Origin: Streptomyces sp. Ru72
GTDB lineage: Bacteria; Actinomycetota; Actinomycetes; Streptomycetales; Streptomycetaceae
Direction of reading: 5' to 3'
Assembly (NCBI RefSeq): GCF_002920635.1
Contig: NZ_PQSR01000067.1
Span: forward strand, 1-44,448
Length of the DNA: 44,448 bases
Within the stretch, counting starts at the first letter, position 1. Each line of letters begins with the position of its first letter. The notes below the pieces were generated by a model. It did not search any database, was not told the origin of the DNA, and was given only the letters and a program-made list of their open reading frames with translations. The position numbers were made by a program, and so were the translations under genes. Positions 23,627-31,304 of this stretch are shown in pieces.

Positions 23627-23985
23627 GGTCGTGGGCGGGGCGTCGCTCTCAGGCGCGGGGCCGGCCCACGGGTGCGCCGGCGCGGCCGGTCACCGTTCCC
23701 GTGACCGGCTGGGTGTGCTGACGGCCGGTCAACTCACGCGCCTGCTTCGGGGAACGTCTTCCGCCCGTATGGTCTCCGTGTTCGTCGTCGCCCGCCTCCG
23801 ACGGTCCGACGCCGCACATACGGACAGCAGTTGGCCGGGTCCTCCGATCGTCGGATGATCCCCGGGACGCCCTCGGGTGCCGAGGGCGATCTCCCATGAT
23901 TACAGTGGTCGCGCGACAAGGAACCGCGCTCTCCGGGCAGGCTCCCCAGCCGTCGGGGGAGGGTACGTACGAAGGAGACAGGGAC
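23627..23985. other. Gene-free stretch upstream of the rsbR-type gene
   Basis: 359 bases with only shadow frames. It must hold the promoter of the rsbR-S-T operon. GGGTAC occurs at 23961-23966 but its nearest GNNT is 17 bases away and the element is only 20 bases from the start codon, so I do not call it a promoter. Confidence 0.5.
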
Positions 23986-24885
23986 GTGACGGACCAGGAG
24001 TCGGCAACGAACCCAGGAGCGTCGACACGGGTCGTGGGGGACTTCCTGCTACGCCGTCGGGAGCAGATCTCTCAACGCTGGGCCGACCAGACCCTCTTCC
24101 GTACGGTGTTCACGGTGTCGCGCGACGAGGCCGTGGAAGCCGCAGGCTCGCTGGTGGAGGCGCTCGCGGCGGTGGCCGCCTCCGGACGGATCGAGGATCT
24201 TCGGGCCCCGGGCTTCGCGGGGATGCGCGAACAACTCACGCGCATGGCTGCCTCGCGGGCGCGCGCGGGCGCGACGCCGTCGCAGATCGCCGACGAGGTC
24301 GCGGCCCTGGGCCCCTCGGTCAGGGAGCTGCTGAGCGCCGAGCTGTCCGGGTCGGACGGAGAGGCGAGCGGATCGCACGCCGTCGCGCTCACCGCCCTGC
24401 TGGGCACGCTGCGGGTGCTCGTCATGGAGACCGCCCTGAGCACGGGCGAGGAGATCATCGAGCGGCAGCGCCTGCAACTCCTCGAAGTCGCCACGCCCGT
24501 CATCAAACTGTGGAACGGCATCGTCGCCGTGCCGCTCATCGGCACCCTGGACAGCGCCCGCAGCCAGGTCGTGATGGAGAGCCTGCTTGAGGCCGTCGTC
24601 ACCCAGCAGGCCCGGTTCGCCATCCTGGACATCACCGGAGTGCCCACCGTGGACTCGCTGGTGGCGCAGCACCTGATGAAGACCGTCGCGGCGGCCCGCC
24701 TCATGGGCGCGGAGTGCATCGTCTCCGGTATCCGGCCGGCGATCGCCCAGACCATCGTGCATCTGGGGATCGACCTGGGATCGGTCCTCACCCGGGCGAG
24801 CCTGGCCGACGCCCTCGCCTACGCCCTGCACGAGCTCGGCGCCGTGATCGTCGACCGGGCGGGCCACGGAGGAGGCCAGCGGTGA
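23986..24885 (+). CDS. rsbR: RsbR/RsbRD-type STAS co-antagonist
   Basis: A 299-aa protein. Residues ~15-130 (FLLRRREQISQRWADQTLF...MREQLTRMA) form an RsbRD-type N-terminal sensor domain. Residues ~165-290 form a STAS domain with PVIKLWNGIVAVPLIGTLDS and FAILDITGVPTVDSLVAQHL, including the Thr/Ser targets of RsbT. In Bacillus, RsbR and RsbS build the stressosome that sequesters RsbT. I chose GTG 23986 because aaggag lies 8 bases upstream; the longer frame from ATG 23896 has no Shine-Dalgarno. Its stop overlaps the rsbS start (GTGA). Confidence 0.88.
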   Translation: MTDQESATNPGASTRVVGDFLLRRREQISQRWADQTLFRTVFTVSRDEAVEAAGSLVEALAAVAASGRIEDLRAPGFAGMREQLTRMAASRARAGATPSQIADEVAALGPSVRELLSAELSGSDGEASGSHAVALTALLGTLRVLVMETALSTGEEIIERQRLQLLEVATPVIKLWNGIVAVPLIGTLDSARSQVVMESLLEAVVTQQARFAILDITGVPTVDSLVAQHLMKTVAAARLMGAECIVSGIRPAIAQTIVHLGIDLGSVLTRASLADALAYALHELGAVIVDRAGHGGGQR

Positions 24886-25301
24886 CCGGCGGTTTCGAGG
24901 ACCCGACGGGTGCTTCCGTCCCCGTACTCAAGCTCGGTGACGTGCTCCTCGTCACCCTTCAGGGCGAACTGGAGGACAAGGCCGCCGAACAGTTGCAGCA
25001 GGACATCAGCGAGGCCATCGCGGGCAGTTCCGCCGCCGGAGTGGTCATCGACGTCTCCGGCGTCGAGATCGTCGACTCCTTCCTGGGGCGCGTCTTCGCG
25101 GAGATCGCGGCGAGCGCCAGGCTGCTCGCGGCGGAGACCGTGGTGGCCGGCATGCGCCCCGCGGTGGCCATCACCCTGGTCGAACTCGGCCTCACGCTGC
25201 CGGGTCTGCGCACCGCGCTCGACACCGACGAAGCACTGCGGATGCTGACACACGCGTCCACGCCCCTGTCCCACGGTCCAGCACGCCAGGAGAACGCGTG
25301 A
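24882..25301 (+). CDS. rsbS: RsbS-type STAS protein (RsbT antagonist)
   Basis: A 139-aa STAS protein. VPVLKLGDVLLVTLQGELED and VVIDVSGVEIVDSFLGRVFA match RsbS; the DSFLGR serine (S66) corresponds to the residue phosphorylated by RsbT. It would form the structural and switch subunit of the stressosome with RsbR. The GTG start and the stop overlap the flanking genes by 4 bases each, indicating fixed stoichiometry by translational coupling. Confidence 0.92.
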   Translation: MTGGFEDPTGASVPVLKLGDVLLVTLQGELEDKAAEQLQQDISEAIAGSSAAGVVIDVSGVEIVDSFLGRVFAEIAASARLLAAETVVAGMRPAVAITLVELGLTLPGLRTALDTDEALRMLTHASTPLSHGPARQENA

Positions 25302-25744
25302 CGGAGACATCGGGCCGCGTCACCACATGCCTGCCCATCCGCACGGACATGGATCTGGCGTGGGTGCGGCAGCATGTGCGGCAGGCGGCTGGGGAGATCG
25401 GTTTCGGGCTGGTGGAGCAGACCAAACTGATCACCGCGGCCAGCGAGCTCGCACGCAACACGCTCGTCCACGGCGGCGGCGGACAGGCGGAGATCGCCTT
25501 CCTGGACAACGGCCGCGCACGCGGGCTGCGCCTGTCGTTCGTCGACGAGGGGCCGGGCATCCCCGACATCGAGCGGGCACTCACCGACGGCTACACCTCG
25601 GGCGGTGGTCTCGGCCTCGGGCTCGGCGGAGCCCGGCGGCTGGTCCACGAGTTCTCGATCGACTCCCGTCCCGGCGAAGGCACCCGGGTCAGCGTGATCT
25701 GCTGGGCCGCCGGACCGCCGCGGCCCCGCGAGGAGGTCCGGTGA
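25298..25744 (+). CDS. rsbT: RsbT-type serine/threonine kinase (switch protein)
   Basis: A 148-aa GHKL-type ATPase. ITAASELARNTLVHGGGGQA carries the N box (E/N), SFVDEGPGIPDIE the G1 box and GGLGLGLGGARRLVHEF the G2 box. RsbT phosphorylates RsbS/RsbR and, once free, activates the RsbU phosphatase (known of the family). The C-terminal 12 residues are Pro/Arg-rich. It overlaps both neighbours by GTGA. Confidence 0.92.
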   Translation: MTETSGRVTTCLPIRTDMDLAWVRQHVRQAAGEIGFGLVEQTKLITAASELARNTLVHGGGGQAEIAFLDNGRARGLRLSFVDEGPGIPDIERALTDGYTSGGGLGLGLGGARRLVHEFSIDSRPGEGTRVSVICWAAGPPRPREEVR

Positions 25745-26811
25745 GCCGCGTCTGGGACGTCCCCGTGCACGACTCGACCCGGGTCCGGGACGTCACGGTC
25801 GCGGTGCAGGACACCTGCGGCCACGCGGGGTTCGACGACGGCCGTACGGCCGCGGCCGTGCTCGTCGCCACCGAGCTCGCCACCAACCTGCTCAAACACG
25901 CCGGCGGCGGTCGGATCCTCATCGACACGGTGGACGCGGACCTCACCTCGGACTCGGCCGCCGGCAAGCCGGCGCTGCAGATCGCCGCGATCGATCACGG
26001 TCCGGGCATCCCCGACCTCGCAGCCGCGCTGGGCGACGGCTTCTCCACCACGTCCTCGCTGGGCGCCGGACTCGGCACCTGCGGGCGCATAGCGGACGAC
26101 TTCGACCTGCACAGCGCGCCCGGGAGGGGCACCATCGCCCTGGCCCGGATAAGGGCCGGGTCCGGTCGGCGGCGATACGGGCACGCCCGGCACCACCACG
26201 CCCCGGTGCGGGCCGGCGGCGTCAACATCCCCCTGAGCGGACGCCAATCGGGTGACGCCTGGGCGTGTGTCCGGTACGGGGAGCGGGTCACTCTCCTCCT
26301 CGCCGACGGACTGGGGCACGGCCCGGCCGCGGCCGAGGCATCCGACGCGGCGGTCCGGCAGCTGCGGGACAGCGCCCATCTGCCGCCGGCGGAGCTGCTC
26401 GCCGTACTGCACACGGTGCTGCGCAGCACCCGGGGCGCCGCCGTCGCGGTCGCCCAGGTCGACCTCGCAGAAGGGAGTCTGGCCTTCTCCGGCATCGGCA
26501 ACATCGGTGCCCGGTTCCGCTCCGGCGGTGGCTGGCAGCACCTGCTGTCCCATCCCGGCATAGTCGGCGCCCACCGACCGACGCACATCCCCTGCCGACG
26601 GCTGCCCTGGTCACCCGACTGTCTCCTCGTGCTGCACAGCGACGGACTGCCCAGCCGGTGGTCCCTGCGGGAGGACGTGCCCACCGCGGAGCTGGACCCC
26701 GGGGTGACGGCCGCCGTGATCGTGCGGGACGCCAGCAGCGCCGCCCGGCCCGTCCGCGACGACACCACGGTGACCGTGCTGTCCCCCACACCGCCGAAGC
26801 GTGAACCATGA
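25741..26811 (+). CDS. Fusion of RsbT-like ATPase and RsbX-like PP2C phosphatase
   Basis: A 356-aa two-domain protein. Residues 1-140 form an ATP-binding domain with VLVATELATNLLKHAGGGRI (N box), IDHGPGIPDLAAAL (G1) and SLGAGLGTCGRIADDF (G2). Residues ~155-356 form a compact PP2C/SpoIIE-type domain with TLLLADGLGHGPAAAEAS, FSGIGNIGARF, LVLHSDGL and DDTTVTVL, resembling RsbX, the phosphatase that resets RsbS/RsbR. A kinase-like and a phosphatase domain in one chain would let one protein set both directions of the switch (inference). GTG 25741 overlaps rsbT. Confidence 0.88.
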   Translation: MSRVWDVPVHDSTRVRDVTVAVQDTCGHAGFDDGRTAAAVLVATELATNLLKHAGGGRILIDTVDADLTSDSAAGKPALQIAAIDHGPGIPDLAAALGDGFSTTSSLGAGLGTCGRIADDFDLHSAPGRGTIALARIRAGSGRRRYGHARHHHAPVRAGGVNIPLSGRQSGDAWACVRYGERVTLLLADGLGHGPAAAEASDAAVRQLRDSAHLPPAELLAVLHTVLRSTRGAAVAVAQVDLAEGSLAFSGIGNIGARFRSGGGWQHLLSHPGIVGAHRPTHIPCRRLPWSPDCLLVLHSDGLPSRWSLREDVPTAELDPGVTAAVIVRDASSAARPVRDDTTVTVLSPTPPKREP

Positions 26812-28565
26812 CCGACACCTGGCAGATCATCACCGTCGTCGATGCCGCCCGGGCCCGGATCGCCACCGCCCGGCTCGCGGCCGACCTCGGCGTCTCCGCC
26901 GTCGACCGCACCCGCCTGGTCACCTCGCTCACCGAGCAGCTGCGCCAGTGCCTCACCAAGGGCGGCGCCTGGCGGCTGACTCTCGGGACCGCTCCCCCGT
27001 CGCGGCGTGAGGAGCAGCCGAGGCTGTGGGTCACCGTCCGTCCCGACCCGGACGAGCGCCCCCACGAGGAACCGACGTGGCAGGCGCAGGTTCCGGCACC
27101 GGAGCGGGGCGGCCGGGCGGACACGGTGACGGTGCGCGCCTCCCCGCCCGCCCTCGCCGAGGCGCTGTTCAGCGCCGACGAAGACACCGCGCGCGTCCTG
27201 GACGCGCTGACGGAGCAGGAGGCGCTGGTCGCCTTCCACCGCGAGGAGCTGCACCAGACGAACCAGGGCGTCCTCGCGCTGCACGCCGAGCTCGACGCCG
27301 CCGGCCAGGCGCAGCGCGAGCTGTTCGCCGCCGAGCGGGCCGCGCGCACCGAGGCCGAGGAGGCGCGCCGCCGGCTCACCTTCCTCGCCGACGCCAGCGC
27401 CGCACTGACGGCGTCCCTGAACCACGGCGAGATCGTGCGCCTGCTCCCCGAGCTGCTCACTCCGACGTACGCGCGGACCGCCGACGTATGGCTGTTCGGC
27501 GACGACGAGGCGGAGCCGAGCCACGCGCCCCGCCCGGCCGCCGCCGTGCTCGCCGCCCGCACGGGCCGCCCGCAGTACGCGGCGCCCCAGCCGGGCGGTC
27601 TGCCCGGCGTGGAGGACCGGCCGCCCTCCGCCCTGCACCCCACCCGGCCGCTGCTGTGCCTCCCGTTGTCGGCCCGGCAGGTGCCGCTCGGCGTGATCAC
27701 CCTCACCCCGCCCGGCGACCGGTGGGATCCGGACGACGCGGTGATGCTGATCGAGCTGGCCCGCAGGGCCGCCATCGCGATCGACAACGCGCAGCGCTTC
27801 GAGCACAGCCGCGACATCGCCGAGACGCTGCAGCGGGCCCTGCTCACCGAGCTCCCCGCCACTCCCTGGCTCCGGCTCGCCGCCCGCTATCTGCCGGCGA
27901 CCCACGGTCTCAACATCGGCGGCGACTGGTACGACGCCTTCCGGCAGCCCGACGGGAGCCTGATCGCGGTCATAGGAGACGTCACCGGGCACGGGCTGCA
28001 CGCGGCGGTGATGATGAGCCAGCTGCGGACGGCCCTGCGCGCGTACGCCGTCGACGGGGGCAGCCCGGGCCGGCTCCTCACCCGACTGCACCAGTTCCTG
28101 CACCATCTGCAGCCGGATCTGTACGCCACCGCGGTGATCGCCCGTTTCCGACCCGGAGAACCGGTGCTGACCTGGGCCGCGGCCGGTCATCCGCCGCCGG
28201 TGCTGCGCACGCCCGACGGCCGGGTGCACACTCTCGACGCCAAGCCGGGCGCCATGCTGGGCGTTCCGGTGCAGCAGGAGATCGAGGACCACACCGCGCC
28301 CCTGCCGCCCGGCTCCACGCTCGCCCTGTACACGGACGGCCTGGTGGAGCGGCGGGCGTACGGCATCGACCCGGGCATCGAGCGTCTCGCCGAGGCCATG
28401 TCCACGCTCGCCGTGCCGGACCGGAACGACGGTCTGGAGGGCGCCGCGGACCGGGTACTCGAGCCGATGCTGAGGGATTCGGAGGGTGAGGACGACGTGT
28501 GCCTCCTGCTGTGTCACGTGGACGGCGAGACCGCCGGGGCTACCGGGGAACCGCCCGTGCCGTGA
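26808..28565 (+). CDS. RsbU-like PP2C phosphatase with vestigial ATPase, coiled coil and GAF
   Basis: A 585-aa protein. Residues 1-60 (ARIATARLAADLGVSAVDRT, VTSLTEQLRQCL) look like the first helices of an RsbT-type ATPase, but the N box SELARN reads TEQLRQ and no G boxes follow. Residues ~125-190 are a charged coiled coil (FHREELHQTNQGVLALHAEL). Residues ~195-330 fit a GAF domain (LTFLADASAALTASLNH). Residues ~345-575 are a SpoIIE/RsbU phosphatase with IGGDWYDAF, IGDVTGHG, YTDGLVERR and DDVCLLL. It would dephosphorylate an RsbV-type antagonist such as the STAS protein at 23249. ATG 26808 overlaps the preceding stop. Confidence 0.9.
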   Translation: MTDTWQIITVVDAARARIATARLAADLGVSAVDRTRLVTSLTEQLRQCLTKGGAWRLTLGTAPPSRREEQPRLWVTVRPDPDERPHEEPTWQAQVPAPERGGRADTVTVRASPPALAEALFSADEDTARVLDALTEQEALVAFHREELHQTNQGVLALHAELDAAGQAQRELFAAERAARTEAEEARRRLTFLADASAALTASLNHGEIVRLLPELLTPTYARTADVWLFGDDEAEPSHAPRPAAAVLAARTGRPQYAAPQPGGLPGVEDRPPSALHPTRPLLCLPLSARQVPLGVITLTPPGDRWDPDDAVMLIELARRAAIAIDNAQRFEHSRDIAETLQRALLTELPATPWLRLAARYLPATHGLNIGGDWYDAFRQPDGSLIAVIGDVTGHGLHAAVMMSQLRTALRAYAVDGGSPGRLLTRLHQFLHHLQPDLYATAVIARFRPGEPVLTWAAAGHPPPVLRTPDGRVHTLDAKPGAMLGVPVQQEIEDHTAPLPPGSTLALYTDGLVERRAYGIDPGIERLAEAMSTLAVPDRNDGLEGAADRVLEPMLRDSEGEDDVCLLLCHVDGETAGATGEPPVP

Positions 28566-28673
28566 TCCTGGATGCGTATCCTTCGGCTTTCTGGCAACCG
28601 TCATAAGGGGGGCCGGGCGACAGCGCGACGAACGACGAGAACCGGCCGGAGTGCCGGCCGGGGGAAGGACGGC

Positions 28674-29105
28674 ATGGCAACCGAGCCGCGTTGGGACAAG
28701 GCCTGGCCGTTCGAGACGGTCGAGGCCCTGGTGGCGGATTTCGGCGGTGATCTGCCCGACGTCACCGGGGCACGGCTGGCCGCCGAGGAGTTTCTGCGTC
28801 GGCTGGCGCGGGCTTCGCCTCCGGCGAGTCCCGAGTACTGGAACGACATACTGCTGGTGGTCGACGAGCTGGCGGCGAACGCCGTCCAGTACGCACCCGG
28901 ACCGTTCGGCCTGCGGATGCGTCCGACGTACGACGGTGTCCATGTGACGCTGCACGACACCAGTACGACGCCTCCGGCGCCGCGTCCCTTCAAGCCGGGC
29001 CAGAGCGGGGGCATCGGATGGCACCTGGTGCACACGCTGTGCCACCAGGTGAGCGTGGTGGTCCAGCCGGACGGCAAGGACGTGCACGTGTTCCTGCCCT
29101 GGTAG
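28674..29105 (+). CDS. ATP-binding protein, anti-sigma (RsbW/SpoIIAB-like) family
   Basis: A 143-aa HATPase_c_2 protein. The N box is LLVVDELAANAVQYAPGPFG (about 57-76) and the G2 box is SGGIGWHLVHTL; the G1 box is degenerate (LHDTSTTPP). Streptomyces has many such short kinases that bind sigma factors or STAS antagonists. ATG 28674 has ggaagg upstream. It is 108 bases after the RsbU-like gene and may be its partner RsbW, but no sigma gene is adjacent. A terminator begins on its stop codon. Confidence 0.82.
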   Translation: MATEPRWDKAWPFETVEALVADFGGDLPDVTGARLAAEEFLRRLARASPPASPEYWNDILLVVDELAANAVQYAPGPFGLRMRPTYDGVHVTLHDTSTTPPAPRPFKPGQSGGIGWHLVHTLCHQVSVVVQPDGKDVHVFLPW

Positions 29106-29131
29106 GGCGCGGGCCCTTTCGGTCCGCGCCC
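29105..29131 (+). terminator. Terminator at the end of the stress-signalling block
   Basis: gggcgcgg (29105-29112) pairs with ccgcgccc (29124-29131), and the stem extends inward to an 11-bp helix (one G-T pair) with loop ctttc. The stem begins on the last base of the stop codon of the 28674-29105 gene. Confidence 0.6.
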
Positions 29132-29198
29132 CGCCGAGGCGGGAGCTCCCCGCGGGGCCGTCGGCCGACCGGCGGTGAGCGCGGGGCGACCCGTGGAA

Positions 29199-29471
29199 TC
29201 AGGCTGCCCGCCATCGCGACCCGGAGCCTTCCGGGGCGGTGCCGGCGGCGGCCCGCGTGTCTCCGGCCCTCTGTGCCGTGGGCTTCTCGCGGACCCGGGA
29301 CCCGGCGTCGGTGCCGTCCGTAGTGGCGTGGGGCACGGCGCGCAGCCTTCGGCGCCCCGCGCGGCGGGCCTTCCTGGCGCCGCCCGGGGTGAGCAGGCGT
29401 TCCTCATAGCTGCCGAGCGCGAGCACGAGACACAGCATGGACACCGGCATGAGCAGGGCTACGGCGATCAT
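29199..29471 (-). CDS. Small membrane-anchored protein (90 aa)
   Basis: ATG 29471 with ggag 5 bases upstream gives a 90-aa product. Residues 1-20 (MIAVALLMPVSMLCLVLALG) form one hydrophobic helix. The rest is Arg/Ala/Gly-rich and cytoplasmic by the positive-inside rule. It matches small Streptomyces membrane proteins of unknown role. Its tail could be shorter or longer in relatives because it is low-complexity. Confidence 0.58.
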   Translation of the reverse strand: MIAVALLMPVSMLCLVLALGSYEERLLTPGGARKARRAGRRRLRAVPHATTDGTDAGSRVREKPTAQRAGDTRAAAGTAPEGSGSRWRAA

Positions 29472-29532
29472 GTGGGCTCCTTCACAGGGCGTCCTGTTCC
29501 GCGTTGCCCCGCTTCGCCCTTGGAAACACGAT

Positions 29533-30051
29533 TCAGCCGAGTGGCACGAGCACGCTGACGGTCTTGCCGCCCACCCGGGGCTCGATGACGATGTCGCGCG
29601 CCAGCTTGATGATCAGCGGCCAGCCGAACCCGCCCCGGTCCTGCCTGTGGGGAAGCTCGCCGGTACCGAACGCCACGGAGGGGATGTCCGGGCTGCGGTC
29701 GCGCACGACGAGGCGGACGCCCTCCCGCGTGGGGACGGCCTCGAAACCGGCGAGCCCGCCCCCGTGGCGGATGGCGTTGGACACCAGTTCCGAGGTGACG
29801 AGCAGCAGGTCGGTGACAGCCTGCTCGGTCGGCCGCACGGGCGCGGTGTCCCAGTGGCTCCGGACGACCGCGAGCACGTACGCGCGCGCCGTGGCCGCGC
29901 TGGTCACCGGGCCGCCGGGCGGGGACGGATCGCTCTGCCGCACGCCGTCGGCCGTGTGCGCGTGCCGCGGGCTCACGGGGGCGCTGGTGCGGCGCTCGTC
30001 GGCGGCTCCTGGGTTCCCGCCGTCCCGCGGGGGAAGGTCCACCGGTTTCAT
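29533..30051 (-). CDS. ATP-binding anti-sigma-type protein (SpoIIAB-like)
   Basis: A 172-aa HATPase_c_2 protein. The N box is LLVTSELVSNAIRHGGGLAG, the G1 box LVVRDRSPDIPS (the usual DxG is DRSPD) and the G2 box RGGFGWPLIIKLAR. The N-terminal ~45 residues are polar. I used ATG 30051; a longer reading from GTG 30108 is possible because neither start has a strong Shine-Dalgarno. Probably a regulatory kinase of a STAS protein or an anti-sigma factor; its partner is not identifiable here. Confidence 0.8.
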   Translation of the reverse strand: MKPVDLPPRDGGNPGAADERRTSAPVSPRHAHTADGVRQSDPSPPGGPVTSAATARAYVLAVVRSHWDTAPVRPTEQAVTDLLLVTSELVSNAIRHGGGLAGFEAVPTREGVRLVVRDRSPDIPSVAFGTGELPHRQDRGGFGWPLIIKLARDIVIEPRVGGKTVSVLVPLG

Positions 30052-30315
30052 CGCGTGTGCGGGGAGTCGGGCAGGTCTGCGGGCCCCGTGGCGTCGCGAG
30101 GACAGCACCGGGCCTCGGAGCCTGTGTCGAGGGTCGGCGTGGCGTGGTGTCGTTCATTCATCGCCCCACGCATACCCGTCCCTGGGCGAGCCATGAGTGC
30201 GAAATAATGCTCGGCGCGGGATCTTTGGGCCTCGACCGACCGGATCACAGGGTTGGCGACCGTTCCGCAGCCCCTGGCGATCGGCCCCCAGGTCTCCGGC
30301 GACGAGTCCGATGCC

Positions 30316-30789
30316 TCAGCCGGCCAGTGCGGCGGCGAGTTCGGCGGCGGCCTCGACGAGTTCGACGTCCTGCTCCGCGAGCAGTTGGCGCAGCACCCCC
30401 CGGTCGGCGTGCACCGCACGGCGCGCCGCGCGCTCCCAGCCCACGTAGTCCTGAGGGTAGTTGAGCAGTTTGGGGTAGACGGACGCGGTGCTCTCCCACT
30501 GGTGGGCGTCGGCGATGCTCCTCAGCAGGTGAAGGATCTCCACGCGGCAGGTCACCTGGGGAAGCCGGGCCAGCTCCCACAGGAACGGAACCGTGGCCGC
30601 CGTGGCCTGGTCGACGACGAAGCCGTACTGGCAGATGCGCTCCCGCAGGTGGCCGAGCGCCGCCCGGGCGGTGGCCTCGTCACCCCGGGCGACGTCGTGG
30701 AGCAGGACCGGGATGGCCTCGGCGGAGCCGCTGGAGTCCTTGATGGAGTCCCACGGCACGTGCCCCAGGTCCTTCAGTGATGTGGCCAT
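30316..30789 (-). CDS. HEAT-repeat-like hypothetical protein
   Basis: A 157-aa helical protein. SAEAIPVLLHDVARGDEATA, ATVPFLWELARLPQVTCRVE and ILHLLRSIADAHQWES look like consecutive HEAT-type helical pairs, the FLWEL..xP block being common in Streptomyces proteins of this kind. ATG 30789 has gggag 5 bases upstream; GTG 30795 is also in frame. No enzyme motif is present. Function unknown; a protein-interaction scaffold is likely. Confidence 0.72.
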   Translation of the reverse strand: MATSLKDLGHVPWDSIKDSSGSAEAIPVLLHDVARGDEATARAALGHLRERICQYGFVVDQATAATVPFLWELARLPQVTCRVEILHLLRSIADAHQWESTASVYPKLLNYPQDYVGWERAARRAVHADRGVLRQLLAEQDVELVEAAAELAAALAG

Positions 30790-30922
30790 TTCCACTCCCG
30801 CAGACAGTGTGGGGCCAGGAACGACACGGCATTGCTACGACACGGCACCGCCCTGATGCGACGTCAGCACGCGGACGTCTGTGAAGCGGTGGACGCCGCC
30901 GCTATTATCCACACAGTCAGTA

Positions 30923-30956
30923 CCGCCGTGCAATTGCATGGGAAATTGCACGGCGG
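30923..30956. promoter_or_regulatory. Perfect 13-bp inverted repeat upstream of the DUF397 gene
   Basis: ccgccgtgcaatt (30923-30935) and aattgcacggcgg (30944-30956) flank gcatggga. The site ends 20 bases before the GTG at 30976, just upstream of the ggaaggag Shine-Dalgarno. A possible -10 (TATTAT, 30903-30908) lies 15 bases before it. It is either an operator or a leader hairpin. Confidence 0.6.
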
Positions 30957-30975
30957 GAAACGGAAGGAGACTGTG

Positions 30976-31206
30976 GTGCCTTCAGTGCCGAACGGAGTGC
31001 AGGCGGGCTCGCTGGAGGCCCGCTGGATCAAGAGCGGGCACAGCAACGCCGAGGGCAACTGTGTCGAGCTGGCCCGCCTGGCCGACGGGGCCATCGCGGT
31101 GCGCAACTCGCGCGATCCGGAAGGACCGGCGCTCGTGTACACGCCCGCCGAGGTGGCCGCGTTCCTGGCAGGCGCCAAGGACGGGGAGTTCGATCACCTG
31201 GTGTGA
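30976..31206 (+). CDS. DUF397 protein
   Basis: A 76-aa protein with the DUF397 pattern: ARWIKSGHSNAEGNCVELAR, then GAIAVRNSRDPEGPALVYTP and AEVAAFLAGAKDGEFDHLV. GTG 30976 is placed 6 bases after aaggag; GTG 30973 would be too close. DUF397 proteins usually sit beside XRE/DUF5753 regulators (as in whiJ-type loci) and are thought to modulate them. That regulator is the next gene, 98 bases downstream. Confidence 0.9.
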   Translation: MPSVPNGVQAGSLEARWIKSGHSNAEGNCVELARLADGAIAVRNSRDPEGPALVYTPAEVAAFLAGAKDGEFDHLV

Positions 31207-31304
31207 GCCGGATTCCGCCGGGTCTGTCCTGCCGTCCCCTGCGACAGGGCGCGGTGGGATGCGATAATGAGGGCCTGTTGTCCGTCGGCTGACCGGGAGT
31301 CAGG

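Noticed and set aside
23940..23966. Sigma-B-type promoter in front of rsbR (GGGTAC at 23961)
   Set aside because: The nearest GNNT is 17 bases away instead of 14-16, and the element is only 20 bases from the GTG start, leaving no room for a leader with the Shine-Dalgarno.
25995..29087. Minus-strand open frame of 1030 codons opposite the RsbX/RsbU-like genes
   Set aside because: It is Arg/Gly/Pro/His-rich, has no recognisable domain, and mirrors well-supported coupled genes on the plus strand; long antisense frames are normal at this G+C content.
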